In this document: positions 31,958 through 40,739 of the stretch, piece after piece
Numbering within the stretch: position 1 is the first letter of the stretch
Layout of the letters: each line of letters begins with the position of its first letter
Origin: an uncultured Acinetobacter sp.
Lineage (GTDB): Bacteria; Pseudomonadota; Gammaproteobacteria; Pseudomonadales; Moraxellaceae
Reading direction: 5' to 3'
Assembly (NCBI GenBank): GCA_913777945.1
Contig: CAJYTY010000008.1
Location: forward strand, 372,001-436,000
Length of the DNA stretch: 64,000 nucleotides
Position numbers and translations under genes: made by a program
The notes under the pieces: generated by a model
Told to the model about the DNA's origin: nothing
Database searches by the model: none
The model's input: the letters and a program-made list of their open reading frames with translations, nothing else

Positions 31958-32753
31958 TTTTCAAAAGCTGTATGTCGATGGACTGATCACGCTTTATGAA
32001 CTCGATGCCAGCAGCTTAGGAGCTGGCATTTTACGTTTTCACGGTCATATCTCCTATGAAGACTGGCAGAAGATTTATCAGACAGTGGACAGCACTAGCT
32101 TCACAGCAGATACAACGCTCATTTCAGCAGATAAACTTTTTGATGTCGGCGATTCAAAAGTTTGGATGCGAAATATTATCTGGCAAGGTCAAGTGTTTGA
32201 GCCGATGGTCATTGAAAGCACAGGCTTTGGTAAAACGACTGATGGTAAAGCTTCGATGCCGACGTTAAGCATGGCAAACAATATCAATGGTGTGCAGGGA
32301 GCAGTATCAGCCTATTGCTACCGTTTTGATGACTTTGCAGGAGCAAAACTCAAAGTCATTACCACGTTGGCCAAATATCTTGATGCTGAAAATTTTAGTC
32401 AAGGCAATCCGACGTCCTCGAGTGACAGTGAAATCCAGATAGCCTATATCGAGCAAAAGACTTCTTCAAATGATGAACAAGTCGTATTTGAGCTTTCAAA
32501 TCCAGTCGATTTCGAAGGTAAGAAAATACCGCTGCGCCAGATCACAAATCTCTGCCATTGGGCATGTACTAATGGTTATCGAGGTGAGCAGTGTGGTTAT
32601 ACAGGCACTGCTATGTTCACTACGAAAGACGAGCCGACCACTGATCCAAGTCAAGATCGTTGTCCTGGGCGAATGCGATCCTGCCGTTTGCGTTTTGGTG
32701 AAAATAAACCTTTGTCACACGGTGGATATCCCGCATCAAGTTTAATTGGGTGA
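31941..32753 (+). CDS. Minor tail protein, lambda L-like (Fe-S)
   Basis: The 270-residue protein matches lambda L: WMRNIIWQGQVFEPMVIESTGFGKTTDGKASMPTLSMAN in the middle and a Cys-rich C-terminal domain (LCHWACTNGYRGEQCGYTG...RCPGRMRSCRLRFG). In lambda gpL four C-terminal Cys hold an iron-sulfur cluster; five suitable Cys are seen here. It starts within the preceding gene's 3' end and forms part of the tail tip. Confidence 0.85.
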   Translation: MSLNSDFQKLYVDGLITLYELDASSLGAGILRFHGHISYEDWQKIYQTVDSTSFTADTTLISADKLFDVGDSKVWMRNIIWQGQVFEPMVIESTGFGKTTDGKASMPTLSMANNINGVQGAVSAYCYRFDDFAGAKLKVITTLAKYLDAENFSQGNPTSSSDSEIQIAYIEQKTSSNDEQVVFELSNPVDFEGKKIPLRQITNLCHWACTNGYRGEQCGYTGTAMFTTKDEPTTDPSQDRCPGRMRSCRLRFGENKPLSHGGYPASSLIG

Positions 32754-32756
32754 GTT

Positions 32757-33551
32757 ATGAAATTATCTGCTGATGTAAAAAAAGCCATATTTGTACATGC
32801 GTCAGACGTTTATCCCGAAGAATGCTGTGGCGTGATTATCAATAATCAATACATAGCTTGTCGGAATGTCGCCCCTACGATTTATGACAAGTTGGGGAAA
32901 GTAAAACAGGACAAAACGACAAATTTTGAAATTCATCCTGAAGATTTGGCCAATGCTGAGGACATCGGAGCCATTCAAGCTTATGTTCACTCACATCCTG
33001 ATGGCACCACCAGGGCAACAGAGTTAGATTTGCATCAGATTGAGCTTCACAAAAAGCCATGGTTTATTTGTAGTTTTCCCGATTGGGACATTACTGAGTA
33101 TCAACCGTATGGATATACCGCCCCGTTATTGGGGCGAAATTTTTTCCATGGCTGGCAGGATTGTTATTCACTGGTGCGTGACTTTTATCAACGTGAACTA
33201 GAAATTGTATTGCCAAATTTCCAGCGTGATGATGCTTGGTGGGAAAATAAAGAAAACGCCTCTCTTTATCTGGAAAATTATCGTTCAGCGGGTTTTTATC
33301 AGGTTGAATCACCTGAATATGGCGATGTTCTGATTTGTCGTGTCGGTCGCACTGAACATCCAAATCATGCGGTGATTTGGCTGGGAGATCGGTGGCATTT
33401 TAAAAGTGAAGACACACCTGCATGCGTGGGCAATTCACTGATCCTTCATCATATGTATGACGCAAAATCGATACGTGAAGTTTATGGCCATGAATGGCAA
33501 TCGCGCACGGTTTTAATTCTAAGGCACAAAGATCATGTTAAAGACGATTAA
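32757..33551 (+). CDS. Tail tip peptidase, lambda K-like (JAMM + NlpC/P60)
   Basis: The 264-residue protein has two catalytic modules as in lambda K. The N-terminal Mov34/JAMM domain shows YPEECCGVII and AYVHSHPDGTTRATELD (H-x-H and Asp zinc ligands). The C-terminal NlpC/P60 domain shows Cys in GWQDCYSLVRDFY and His in HPNHAVIWLGD. The pair probably processes tail proteins or cuts peptidoglycan during infection. It starts four bases after L. Confidence 0.9.
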   Translation: MKLSADVKKAIFVHASDVYPEECCGVIINNQYIACRNVAPTIYDKLGKVKQDKTTNFEIHPEDLANAEDIGAIQAYVHSHPDGTTRATELDLHQIELHKKPWFICSFPDWDITEYQPYGYTAPLLGRNFFHGWQDCYSLVRDFYQRELEIVLPNFQRDDAWWENKENASLYLENYRSAGFYQVESPEYGDVLICRVGRTEHPNHAVIWLGDRWHFKSEDTPACVGNSLILHHMYDAKSIREVYGHEWQSRTVLILRHKDHVKDD

Positions 33552-34188
33552 GTTGTATGGCGTCCTTGCTGAAAAGTTTGGGCATCAATTTATGCTGGAT
33601 GTTTCAAGTACACGTGAAGCGGTACGTGCTTTATCAGTGCTATTACCGGGCTTTGAAAAGTTTATGTTGCATGCGCATGAGCGTGGTTTAGGTTTTGCCA
33701 TTTTTTTGGATGAGGTCAAGGGGCAACGTAGTCGTGGCAAAAAGCAGCCATATTGCTATGACTCAGCCACCAATCGGCGTATTACAGGGCGAAATGTAGC
33801 GGCATGTGAACTGGATATGCTGACGGAATCTTCAGTGATCAAGATCGTACCGCGTGTCATGGGTGCAGGCGGTAGCAATGGCATATTACAAGTGGTCTTG
33901 GGTGTTGCGCTCATCGTTGCAGGTTTCTGGACTGGTGGAGCTACAACTAATATTGGAGTAGCAATGATTGGCGCAGGTGCTGGCATGCTTGTCGGAGGTA
34001 TCGCACAAATGTTGATGCCAAAAGCCGAAACCCAAGATCAAAATCAAGACGGCAACCGAGCGAATAAGGGCTTTGGCTCTGCCGTTACGACCATCGCGCA
34101 AGGTAATCCTGTGCCGATATTACGCGGTGAACGAGAAATCGGCGGATTTGTTGCATCGGCTGGGCAGTTCACAGAAGACATTATGTAA
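33535..34188 (+). CDS. Tail assembly protein, lambda I-like
   Basis: The 217-residue protein follows K and precedes J, as lambda I does. It has an N-terminal ubiquitin-like region (KTIKLYGVLAEKFGHQFMLDVSSTREAVRALSVLLPGFE), a Gly/Ala-rich hydrophobic region (LQVVLGVALIVAGFWTGGATTNIGVAMIGAGAGMLVGG) and a conserved end (GNPVPILRGEREIGGFVASAG). It is needed for assembly of the tail tip but leaves the finished tail in lambda. Confidence 0.85.
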   Translation: MLKTIKLYGVLAEKFGHQFMLDVSSTREAVRALSVLLPGFEKFMLHAHERGLGFAIFLDEVKGQRSRGKKQPYCYDSATNRRITGRNVAACELDMLTESSVIKIVPRVMGAGGSNGILQVVLGVALIVAGFWTGGATTNIGVAMIGAGAGMLVGGIAQMLMPKAETQDQNQDGNRANKGFGSAVTTIAQGNPVPILRGEREIGGFVASAGQFTEDIM

Positions 34189-34205
34189 AAATTAAATCCT
34201 ATTTT

Positions 34206-34230
34206 AGGCGCTATATAGCGCCTTTTTTTT
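34206..34230 (+). terminator. Intrinsic terminator before the J-like gene
   Basis: AGGCGCTATATAGCGCCT is an 18-base palindrome followed by eight T residues; the first possible J start codon follows at once. Confidence 0.85.
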
Positions 34231-34245
34231 ATGCATGGATCAGAT

Positions 34246-37200
34246 ATGGACAATAAAATCATTGGTGCTAAAAAGCAGGCCAATCAATCCCGTGCGCCTG
34301 TGATCGCACCAGATTCAGCTCAATCAACCACCACGATAAAGATACTCTACGGACTATCAGAGGGTGAAATTGAAGGCTTGGCAGATGGCTTAAAATCGGT
34401 ATATCTGGATGATACGCCAGTTCACGATGCCAATGACAATCCAAATTTTGATAATGTTGTTGTAGATTTTCGCTCAGGCACAAACGATCAGGATTACATT
34501 GAAGGTTTTCCAGATGTATCTAATGAAATCAATATCAATGTTGAACTTAAAGAAATCACGCCATGGGTGAGAGCTTTTAGTAATACGGATCTTGATGCTG
34601 TTCGAGTGCGCCTAAAATGGGGTGCGTTACGTGTGCAGGATGCAACCACAGGTAACGTAGATGGTCTTACGATTCGCTATGCCATTGATCGCCAAACTGA
34701 TGGTGGTGCGTGGGAAGAGGTTTTAAACACGCAAATTTCAGATAAAACCAGTCCTGATTATCAACGTACCCATCGTATTGAGCTGCCGCGTGCAGATCAA
34801 GGCTGGCTTGTTCGAGTTCGTAGAATTACCCCTAATCAAAATAGTGATTTAATTTCTGACAAAATGTATGTGGCAGCAGTCACAGAAGTGATTGATGTCA
34901 AACTGCGCCACCCCAACACTGCATTGCTCGGCCTGCAATATGATGCTCAGACCTTCTCAAATATCGCAAAAATGGCAGCCCGTTGTAAGGGTGTTCTTAT
35001 TCGTGTGCCGACCAATTACGATCCTAAAACCCGTCAATATGTTGGTATTTGGGACGGCACTTTTAAATATGCCTATACCAATAATCCAGCATGGCATTTT
35101 TATGATGCGTGTATCGATAAACGTCGTGGACTCGGTAATCATCTTGATCAAAGCATGGTCGATAAATGGTCCATTTATCGATTAGGCCAGTACTGTGATG
35201 AGTTGGTGCCAGATGGCAAAGGCGGTCAGGAACCACGTTTTACTTTAAACGTCTATCAGCAAGCCCAAGAAGATGCCTATAGCGTACTCCGTAAAATGGC
35301 AGGCGTGATGCGTGCTTATATGTTTTGGGATGGCCAAAGCATTGTACTTGATGCTGATATGCCTTCCGATACTGTATACACATTCACCCGGGCAAATGTG
35401 ATTGATGGGCACTTTGAATATTCAGGTACACGTAAGCGTGATCGTCATACCATTGCTGTTGTTAATTTCGATAATCCAGACAATCGATTCAAGACAGAAC
35501 CGGAGCCTATTCCAGATGAAGAGGCCATTGCGAAATACGGGATTAATAAGGTTGAGATTGATGCCTGGGGTATTACATCGCGTGGACAAGCACAACGGGC
35601 AGGACTCTGGGCACTTAAAACTGAGAAGTATGAAACTCAGACTGTGGTATTTAAAGTCGGTCTTGATGGATATATTCCTCAACCCGGGAAAATTATTGAA
35701 ATTGCGGATCAGAGTTTTGCGGGTCGTGCCAATGGTGGTCGTATATCATCAATTTCGGCTGATCTCAAACAAGTCACATTGGATCGGGATGATGTGGTGT
35801 GTCGTGCAGGTGATCGTCTTGTCATTAATGGTGAAGACGGTAAAGCGAAGGCTCGTGTCATTGAAGGCATTAATGGCCGTGTGGTGACGGTCGTCTCGGC
35901 TTTTGAAGAAAATACAATCTCGTCGCAAAACGTATGGGTTATTGATGCTCAGGATCTGTCGACAATGAAATTTCGTATTGTCTCGATTATACAAAACGAT
36001 AAGCATCAATTTGAAATCAAGGCAGTTCAATACAATCCGCAAAAGTATGATGCCATTGATTATGGTGCCTACATTGACGAAATCCCCATTACGATTGTAA
36101 ATCCAGATATGCAACCTGCTGTTGAGTCAGTCAGTTTATCGACCTATGACAAAATCGAGCAGGGCATGAATATCGCAGTGATAGTGATTGGATGGCCACA
36201 GGCTCAAGGTGCTGTTCGTTATCAAGTCGAATGGCGTAAAGATGATGGTAGCTGGATTAAAATGCCTTTGACGGGCAACAACTCTGTTGAGGTTGAAGGG
36301 GTATATTCGGGTAATTATCAGGCACGTATCACTGCATTTTCTGCTTTCGATATTGCATCATTACCGACTTACTCCAGTGTCACCGCCTTATTGGGTAAAA
36401 ACGGCACACCGCCTGCTTTGGCTAATTTAGCTGCAACGGGTATATTGTTTGGTATTCAGCTTGAATGGATTTTTCCTGCTAAAGGTGCCTTGGATACGGC
36501 TCATACCGAGATTCGTGTCAGTCCAGACGGTGTAAGCAATATCTCAACTTTGGGATTGTTTGCTTATCCAACCACAACACATACCATTCAGGGCTTACAG
36601 CCAAACCTTAAGCTGTATTTTCAGGCCCGATTGATTGATCGCTTGGGTAACGTCGGGCCATGGACGGAATGGATTAATGCAACTACATCAGCCGATGCAT
36701 CTGCGGTACTGGACATCTTGTCTGGAAAAATTACTGAAACGCAACTGCATCAAGATTTACAGCAGAAAATCGACAAGATTGACGTTATTGAAGGTGATCT
36801 GACTGTTTATGATCAACGTATCAAAGATGCTGCTGATGCTGCGGATAAAGCTCAAAAAAGTGCCGATCAAGAAACAAAGGATCGTATACAGGCGATTCAG
36901 GATACAAAAGACGGTTTAACAACAGTCATTAAAGAAACTTCTGATGGAATTTATGAGGAATTAAACACTTATAAAAAATCAACTGACGAGGGCTTTGCTG
37001 CTGTTGCTGATGAGATTGAAATTATCAGCAACGATCAAGAGCAATATGCGCAAAAGCTCGACGGTGTCTATGCAAAAGTTACACCTCTGACCGCGGATCA
37101 AGATTCATGGACCGCAGATAGCGCCAGCAATCAAGCGTCAAGCTGGTCGATACAGTCTGCACAGGTCGATGGCGATTCAGCACTAGCTCAGCGGATTGAT

Positions 37201-38742
37201 GTTGTAAACGCGAGTGTTGCAGATGCGAATGCGTCAATCGTTGAAGAGCGTACAGCGCGTGTTGATCAAAATAGCGCGATGGCTCAGAAAATTAGTAGCT
37301 TGAATGCTGATTTAGACAAAAAAGCCAGTGCTGGGGCTTTAGAGCAAACGAATGCGAAAGTTGAGAAACTAGGTGATGACTATGTTGCACAAGCTGAAAA
37401 AATAGATGGTGTCTACGCCAAAGTCACACCTTTAACTGCGGACCAAGATTCATGGACCGCAGATAGCGCTAGTAATCAAGCGTCAAGTTGGTCGATTCAA
37501 TCTGCACAGGTCGATGGTGATTCAGCTTTAGGCCAGCGGATTGATATCGTGAGTGCAACTATGGCTGAGAACGATGCGGTCTATAAAAGTCAGATTAAAG
37601 CTACTGCAGATACAAATAAGGCACTGGTCGAGAAAACTGAAACTATTCAAACATCATTAGGAGAGAATACGGCCTCAATTGAAGAGGTAACACAATCAGT
37701 AAATGGTCTCTATGCACAAAAATTCACTAAGTTTGATGTGAATGGAAAGGTTATTGGGTGGGGAGGTGCAAACGATGGTGTAGAGGGTAAATACATTTTC
37801 AATGTAGATACTTTTGCTTTGGGAAGTGCGGACAGCACCGGTTACTATCCGTTTATCTTCAGAACCACACCGTTTACCGATCCATTGACTGGTACTGTTT
37901 TCCCTGTATCAGCCTACTTGAAGTCTGCGATGTTTGACTACCAGTCCGTTAAAACTTCTCATATTGAAGATCTGGCAGTTAAAACAGCGAAAATTGATAA
38001 CTTGGCGGTTAAGACGGCCAAGATTGATGATTTAGCAGTTACGGGTGCCAAGATTGATAATCTGGCGGTTGATACGCTGAAAATCAAAGACAATGCGGTA
38101 ACGGTTCCGGTATCTGCTTTTGCTGAGGCATCCACATCAATTGGTGGTGATTACACGACAGTTCAAACTTTAGTGGTACCTGCCGACATGGGACATACAA
38201 TCCTTACTTTTGGTGCTGTCTTTAGCTTCGCATCTTATACATCGCAGCAGCGCTTGTTATGTCGCGTACTGAAAAATGGCAACGTTGTGTTTGAAGATCT
38301 AGAGGTTCACTTTATTGATTATGCGTCTGTTGCAGTTGTTTCAGGCAGCAGCGGCAATCACAGTCATGGTCTGCAAATCAATGTTTCTGGTACTGCGTCA
38401 GATGCGGGAAGTCATTCGCACGGCTACAGTGGATCTACAAACAGTTCGACCGCGGGATCTGGTAACACCAGTCACTCTCATAGCTACAGCGGGACAACAG
38501 GAAGTGCTGGCTCACATAGTCATAGCTTGAACTTGAATGCGTCAGCTACGTCATTCAATGACGGTATTCACAGTCATGATGTGTCAATGCGAGGGAGTGC
38601 AAGAAGTGCAGGAACGTTAAACATTTCGCGTCACGATTCAACATTGATTTCGGGTACGTTTGAGCTGCAATTACGTTCAGATTCTGGCGGGAGTGTGAAT
38701 GTCTCTCAACGCTACATTCATGCCATGACTATGCGCAAATAA
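34246..38742 (+). CDS. Host specificity tail tip protein, lambda J-like
   Basis: The 1498-residue protein has the J order. The N-terminal tip-attachment region (IKILYGLSEGEIEGLADGLKSVYLDDTPV) is followed by baseplate-hub-like domains and fibronectin-type segments (SVSLSTYDKIEQGMNIAVIVIGWPQ; PPALANLAATGILFGIQLEW). A coiled-coil region carries two copies of a 115-residue-period repeat, a short decapeptide repeat array follows, and the end is Ser/Gly-rich with many H-x-H pairs. The C-terminal part should contact the receptor. The ATG at 34246 is chosen; an ATG at 34231 directly after the terminator is an alternative. Confidence 0.9.
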   Translation: MDNKIIGAKKQANQSRAPVIAPDSAQSTTTIKILYGLSEGEIEGLADGLKSVYLDDTPVHDANDNPNFDNVVVDFRSGTNDQDYIEGFPDVSNEININVELKEITPWVRAFSNTDLDAVRVRLKWGALRVQDATTGNVDGLTIRYAIDRQTDGGAWEEVLNTQISDKTSPDYQRTHRIELPRADQGWLVRVRRITPNQNSDLISDKMYVAAVTEVIDVKLRHPNTALLGLQYDAQTFSNIAKMAARCKGVLIRVPTNYDPKTRQYVGIWDGTFKYAYTNNPAWHFYDACIDKRRGLGNHLDQSMVDKWSIYRLGQYCDELVPDGKGGQEPRFTLNVYQQAQEDAYSVLRKMAGVMRAYMFWDGQSIVLDADMPSDTVYTFTRANVIDGHFEYSGTRKRDRHTIAVVNFDNPDNRFKTEPEPIPDEEAIAKYGINKVEIDAWGITSRGQAQRAGLWALKTEKYETQTVVFKVGLDGYIPQPGKIIEIADQSFAGRANGGRISSISADLKQVTLDRDDVVCRAGDRLVINGEDGKAKARVIEGINGRVVTVVSAFEENTISSQNVWVIDAQDLSTMKFRIVSIIQNDKHQFEIKAVQYNPQKYDAIDYGAYIDEIPITIVNPDMQPAVESVSLSTYDKIEQGMNIAVIVIGWPQAQGAVRYQVEWRKDDGSWIKMPLTGNNSVEVEGVYSGNYQARITAFSAFDIASLPTYSSVTALLGKNGTPPALANLAATGILFGIQLEWIFPAKGALDTAHTEIRVSPDGVSNISTLGLFAYPTTTHTIQGLQPNLKLYFQARLIDRLGNVGPWTEWINATTSADASAVLDILSGKITETQLHQDLQQKIDKIDVIEGDLTVYDQRIKDAADAADKAQKSADQETKDRIQAIQDTKDGLTTVIKETSDGIYEELNTYKKSTDEGFAAVADEIEIISNDQEQYAQKLDGVYAKVTPLTADQDSWTADSASNQASSWSIQSAQVDGDSALAQRIDVVNASVADANASIVEERTARVDQNSAMAQKISSLNADLDKKASAGALEQTNAKVEKLGDDYVAQAEKIDGVYAKVTPLTADQDSWTADSASNQASSWSIQSAQVDGDSALGQRIDIVSATMAENDAVYKSQIKATADTNKALVEKTETIQTSLGENTASIEEVTQSVNGLYAQKFTKFDVNGKVIGWGGANDGVEGKYIFNVDTFALGSADSTGYYPFIFRTTPFTDPLTGTVFPVSAYLKSAMFDYQSVKTSHIEDLAVKTAKIDNLAVKTAKIDDLAVTGAKIDNLAVDTLKIKDNAVTVPVSAFAEASTSIGGDYTTVQTLVVPADMGHTILTFGAVFSFASYTSQQRLLCRVLKNGNVVFEDLEVHFIDYASVAVVSGSSGNHSHGLQINVSGTASDAGSHSHGYSGSTNSSTAGSGNTSHSHSYSGTTGSAGSHSHSLNLNASATSFNDGIHSHDVSMRGSARSAGTLNISRHDSTLISGTFELQLRSDSGGSVNVSQRYIHAMTMRK
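37063..37548 (+). repeat. In-frame tandem duplication in J
   Basis: The segment from 37063 to 37203 recurs at 37408 to 37548 with 345-base spacing. Both encode GVYAKVTPLTADQDSW and SSWSIQSAQVDGDSALxQRID. Differences are mostly synonymous, so the coding sequence is kept under selection or was duplicated from a diverged copy. Confidence 0.85.
37951..38100 (+). repeat. Decapeptide repeat array in J
   Basis: About five 30-base units encode KTAKIDNLAV-like decapeptides (DLAVKTAKIDNLAVKTAKID). Such repeats form a triple helical or beta-prism neck before the receptor-binding tip in other J and tail fibre proteins. Confidence 0.8.
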
Positions 38743-38753
38743 CAGGAATACAT

Positions 38754-38930
38754 ATGGCTTACTTTGCAGTTTACGATATCGAAAGCGGGGAAATTCAGAA
38801 CATTATTGAGTGTCCTGAATTTCTCTCAACGATCATTCATTGTGATGAAAATCAGCAAGTACTTAAACTTGAACAACAAGTATCAGCATTGAAATACAAA
38901 ATTATCGATCACAAGTTGATTGAGATTTAA
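38754..38930 (+). CDS. Small protein after J, 58 residues
   Basis: A frame with AGGA eight bases before its ATG encodes AYFAVYDIESGEIQNIIECPEF, a short coiled helix and a basic end. It starts 11 bases after J and ends just before a terminator. The position resembles small tail fibre assembly or tail-associated proteins. The family is not recognised. Confidence 0.6.
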   Translation: MAYFAVYDIESGEIQNIIECPEFLSTIIHCDENQQVLKLEQQVSALKYKIIDHKLIEI

Positions 38931-38948
38931 CAAACCAAATCAAATCAC

Positions 38949-38969
38949 AGCACCTTCGGGTGCTTTTTT
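38949..38969 (+). terminator. Intrinsic terminator before the lysis genes
   Basis: AGCACC pairs with GGTGCT around a TTCG loop, followed by six T residues. The holin start is 24 bases on. Confidence 0.85.
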
Positions 38970-38992
38970 ATTGCCGATAATTGGGGGAACCA

Positions 38993-39250
38993 ATGGCTGA
39001 AAATCAACAAATTATAGAAGCATCAAGCGGTATTGTGGCAAGTAAAGTTATCACATACAGCGGAAGTGCAGGCGGGGCATTGGCTTGGATGGCATCGCTA
39101 GATGTCGCTTTCTGGTTTAGTGTGTTCATTGGCTTAGTCGGTCTGGTAATGAACTGGTACTTTGCACGAAAGAAAGATAAGCGGGACGAAATCGAGCATC
39201 AAGCTTTTCTCGAAAACTTGAAAATTAAGGGGAAGGCTGATGTCGAATAA
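38993..39250 (+). CDS. Putative holin
   Basis: The 85-residue protein has an amphipathic N-terminus, one or two hydrophobic segments (VITYSGSAGGALAWMASL and VAFWFSVFIGLVGLVMNWYFA) and a highly charged C-terminus (RKKDKRDEIEHQ), as expected for a class II holin of the HP1 type. GGGGGA precedes the ATG at 38993. It overlaps the endolysin gene by 11 bases. It makes the membrane hole or depolarises the membrane to start lysis. Confidence 0.75.
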   Translation: MAENQQIIEASSGIVASKVITYSGSAGGALAWMASLDVAFWFSVFIGLVGLVMNWYFARKKDKRDEIEHQAFLENLKIKGKADVE

Positions 39251-39788
39251 AGCTAAGTACTTCGTCATTGGATCTATAGTAGCCGCCAGCTTAGGCGGTT
39301 TTTTTATATCTGATGTTAGTGAAGAGCAGGTAAGTGCTACGGCACAAAAGGAAGGTTTTACACCCAAACCTATTATCCCAGTGAAGGGCGATGTTCCAAC
39401 CACTGGCCACGGTACTACAGTCTACTGTAACGGAAAAAAAGTAACGTTGAATGATCCGGCTATTTCAAAAGAAAGGGCGCTCCAAGAACTGAAATGTCAT
39501 ATTTCTAAGAACGCACCAGCATTTAATGCAACTTTGAAAAATGTCAAAGTCTCTCAAGTCGAATACGATTTATATAACGACTTCGTATATCAATATGGCA
39601 TTAGCGCCTGGAAAGGCTCATCAATGCTTCGTAATCTCAAAGCCGGCAAGTACGTCGCAGCATGCAAATCACTTTTGAAATGGAAATACGTTGCAAAGCG
39701 CGATTGTTCAATTCGAAGCAATGGCTGCTATGGCGTATGGACACGTCAAGTTGATCGCTATGAAAAATGCATGGGGGTCAACTCATGA
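39240..39788 (+). CDS. Endolysin, GH24-like lysozyme with signal anchor
   Basis: The 182-residue protein has an N-terminal hydrophobic segment (YFVIGSIVAASLGGFFI) that may be a signal-arrest-release anchor, then the lysozyme pattern Glu in AQKEGF, Asp in VKGD and Thr in TTGHGTTVY. Cys residues in the C-terminal half (ECMG-like KCMG, NGCYG) suggest disulfides in the periplasm. It cleaves peptidoglycan. The hydrophobic segment is encoded by a terminator-like hairpin (39283-39305). Confidence 0.8.
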   Translation: MSNKAKYFVIGSIVAASLGGFFISDVSEEQVSATAQKEGFTPKPIIPVKGDVPTTGHGTTVYCNGKKVTLNDPAISKERALQELKCHISKNAPAFNATLKNVKVSQVEYDLYNDFVYQYGISAWKGSSMLRNLKAGKYVAACKSLLKWKYVAKRDCSIRSNGCYGVWTRQVDRYEKCMGVNS

Positions 39789-40159
39789 TGCAGTTATACG
39801 TCATCTTAAAATACTGGCGAGCAATCATTATCGGACTGCTCGTTTTTTTATTGCTCATTACATTGATGCTACTGAACATCAAAACTGGAAAGCTAAAAGA
39901 TGCTGAAGCGAAATGTCATCAACGCATACAAGCAATCGAGCAAGCACAGCAAAAAGTATTGAATGAAGCAAATGCTAAAGCCAATCAAGCGAGCGACTAT
40001 GAACAACTCAAATCAGAGCGACAAGCAAAAGTCGAAAGTATTACACGTACAGTGCAAAAGATCGTTGAACGTCCTATTTATCTCAATCGCTGTTTTGATG
40101 ATGATGGGGTGTCAGCAATCAACTCACTTATCTCCAACGATACCAGCAAACCTCCTTGA
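39785..40159 (+). CDS. i-spanin Rz-like
   Basis: The 124-residue protein has one N-terminal membrane segment (AIIIGLLVFLLLITLMLLNI) and a long periplasmic coiled coil (AEAKCHQRIQAIEQAQQKVLNEANAKANQ). The ATG at 39785 has GGGGG upstream and overlaps the endolysin stop. Together with the overlapping Rz1-like lipoprotein it would fuse inner and outer membranes at the last step of lysis. Confidence 0.8.
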   Translation: MMQLYVILKYWRAIIIGLLVFLLLITLMLLNIKTGKLKDAEAKCHQRIQAIEQAQQKVLNEANAKANQASDYEQLKSERQAKVESITRTVQKIVERPIYLNRCFDDDGVSAINSLISNDTSKPP

Positions 40160-40289
40160 GCCCTGTCCTGATTTACAAAAGTTAGAGGCTGGTACAGGTA
40201 AGGCTGTAATGTTGTGGTCTATTGATACTGTCGCAAAATACAATGAGTGTAGTGCAAAGCATGAGTCATTAGTCAAGGCTATAATTTGA
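39999..40289 (+). CDS. o-spanin Rz1-like lipoprotein, overlapping Rz
   Basis: The frame in +1 of Rz encodes a lipoprotein signal (SLNVLFISIAVLMMMGC, with the Cys as lipidation site) and a short mature part starting QQSTHLSPTIPANLLEPCPDLQKL, typical of Rz1 proteins of Acinetobacter phages. Its start is uncertain: ATG at 39999 or a TTG nearer the signal peptide are possible. It overlaps Rz for about 160 bases and extends 130 bases past it. Confidence 0.75.
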   Translation: MNNSNQSDKQKSKVLHVQCKRSLNVLFISIAVLMMMGCQQSTHLSPTIPANLLEPCPDLQKLEAGTGKAVMLWSIDTVAKYNECSAKHESLVKAII

Positions 40290-40739
40290 TTGATTTAAAT
40301 TTCATATTTAATTTGATTAACTCTAGCAACGATTCAACTAGATTTTGTTATTTATTTATAGAAGTTTTAATATACTTTAAAATGATTTCGTGATTTGGTT
40401 CTCAATATATAAAATTTATTGTGTTTAATTCATTCATTTATTGTTAAATAGTTGATAATTAGTAATTCAATGTAGACATACTAAATGTTTTATTTCAAAA
40501 TAAAATATTGTTATATTGTATTGTAATTTAAAGTTTCATTTAGATATATTTAAAAATATTAATAGTCACATGTAATAAGGTTTTGAGTTTATTTTGAAAA
40601 AATTTACCCCCTATTTTTATACATATCTTTTGTGAAAAACTAACAAATAGTAATATTCTAAACTTTTATTTATCTTATGATGTTCCATGTTGATTAATTA
40701 TTCAAATTAATAACTTGTATTAAAATAGAGGATAAAATT
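40290..40739 (+). other. AT-rich gap before the glycine-zipper gene
   Basis: I see no gene in these 450 bases. The composition is strongly AT-rich, with no clear terminator after Rz1. A weak TTAAAAT-like -10 lies near 40720, and AGAGG before 40740 serves the next gene. It probably holds a promoter for lysogenic expression of the conversion genes. Confidence 0.5.

Noticed and set aside
35402..35887. 161-residue open frame inside J
   Set aside because: It is an alternative-frame shadow of the J-like gene with a biased, Leu/Arg-rich translation.
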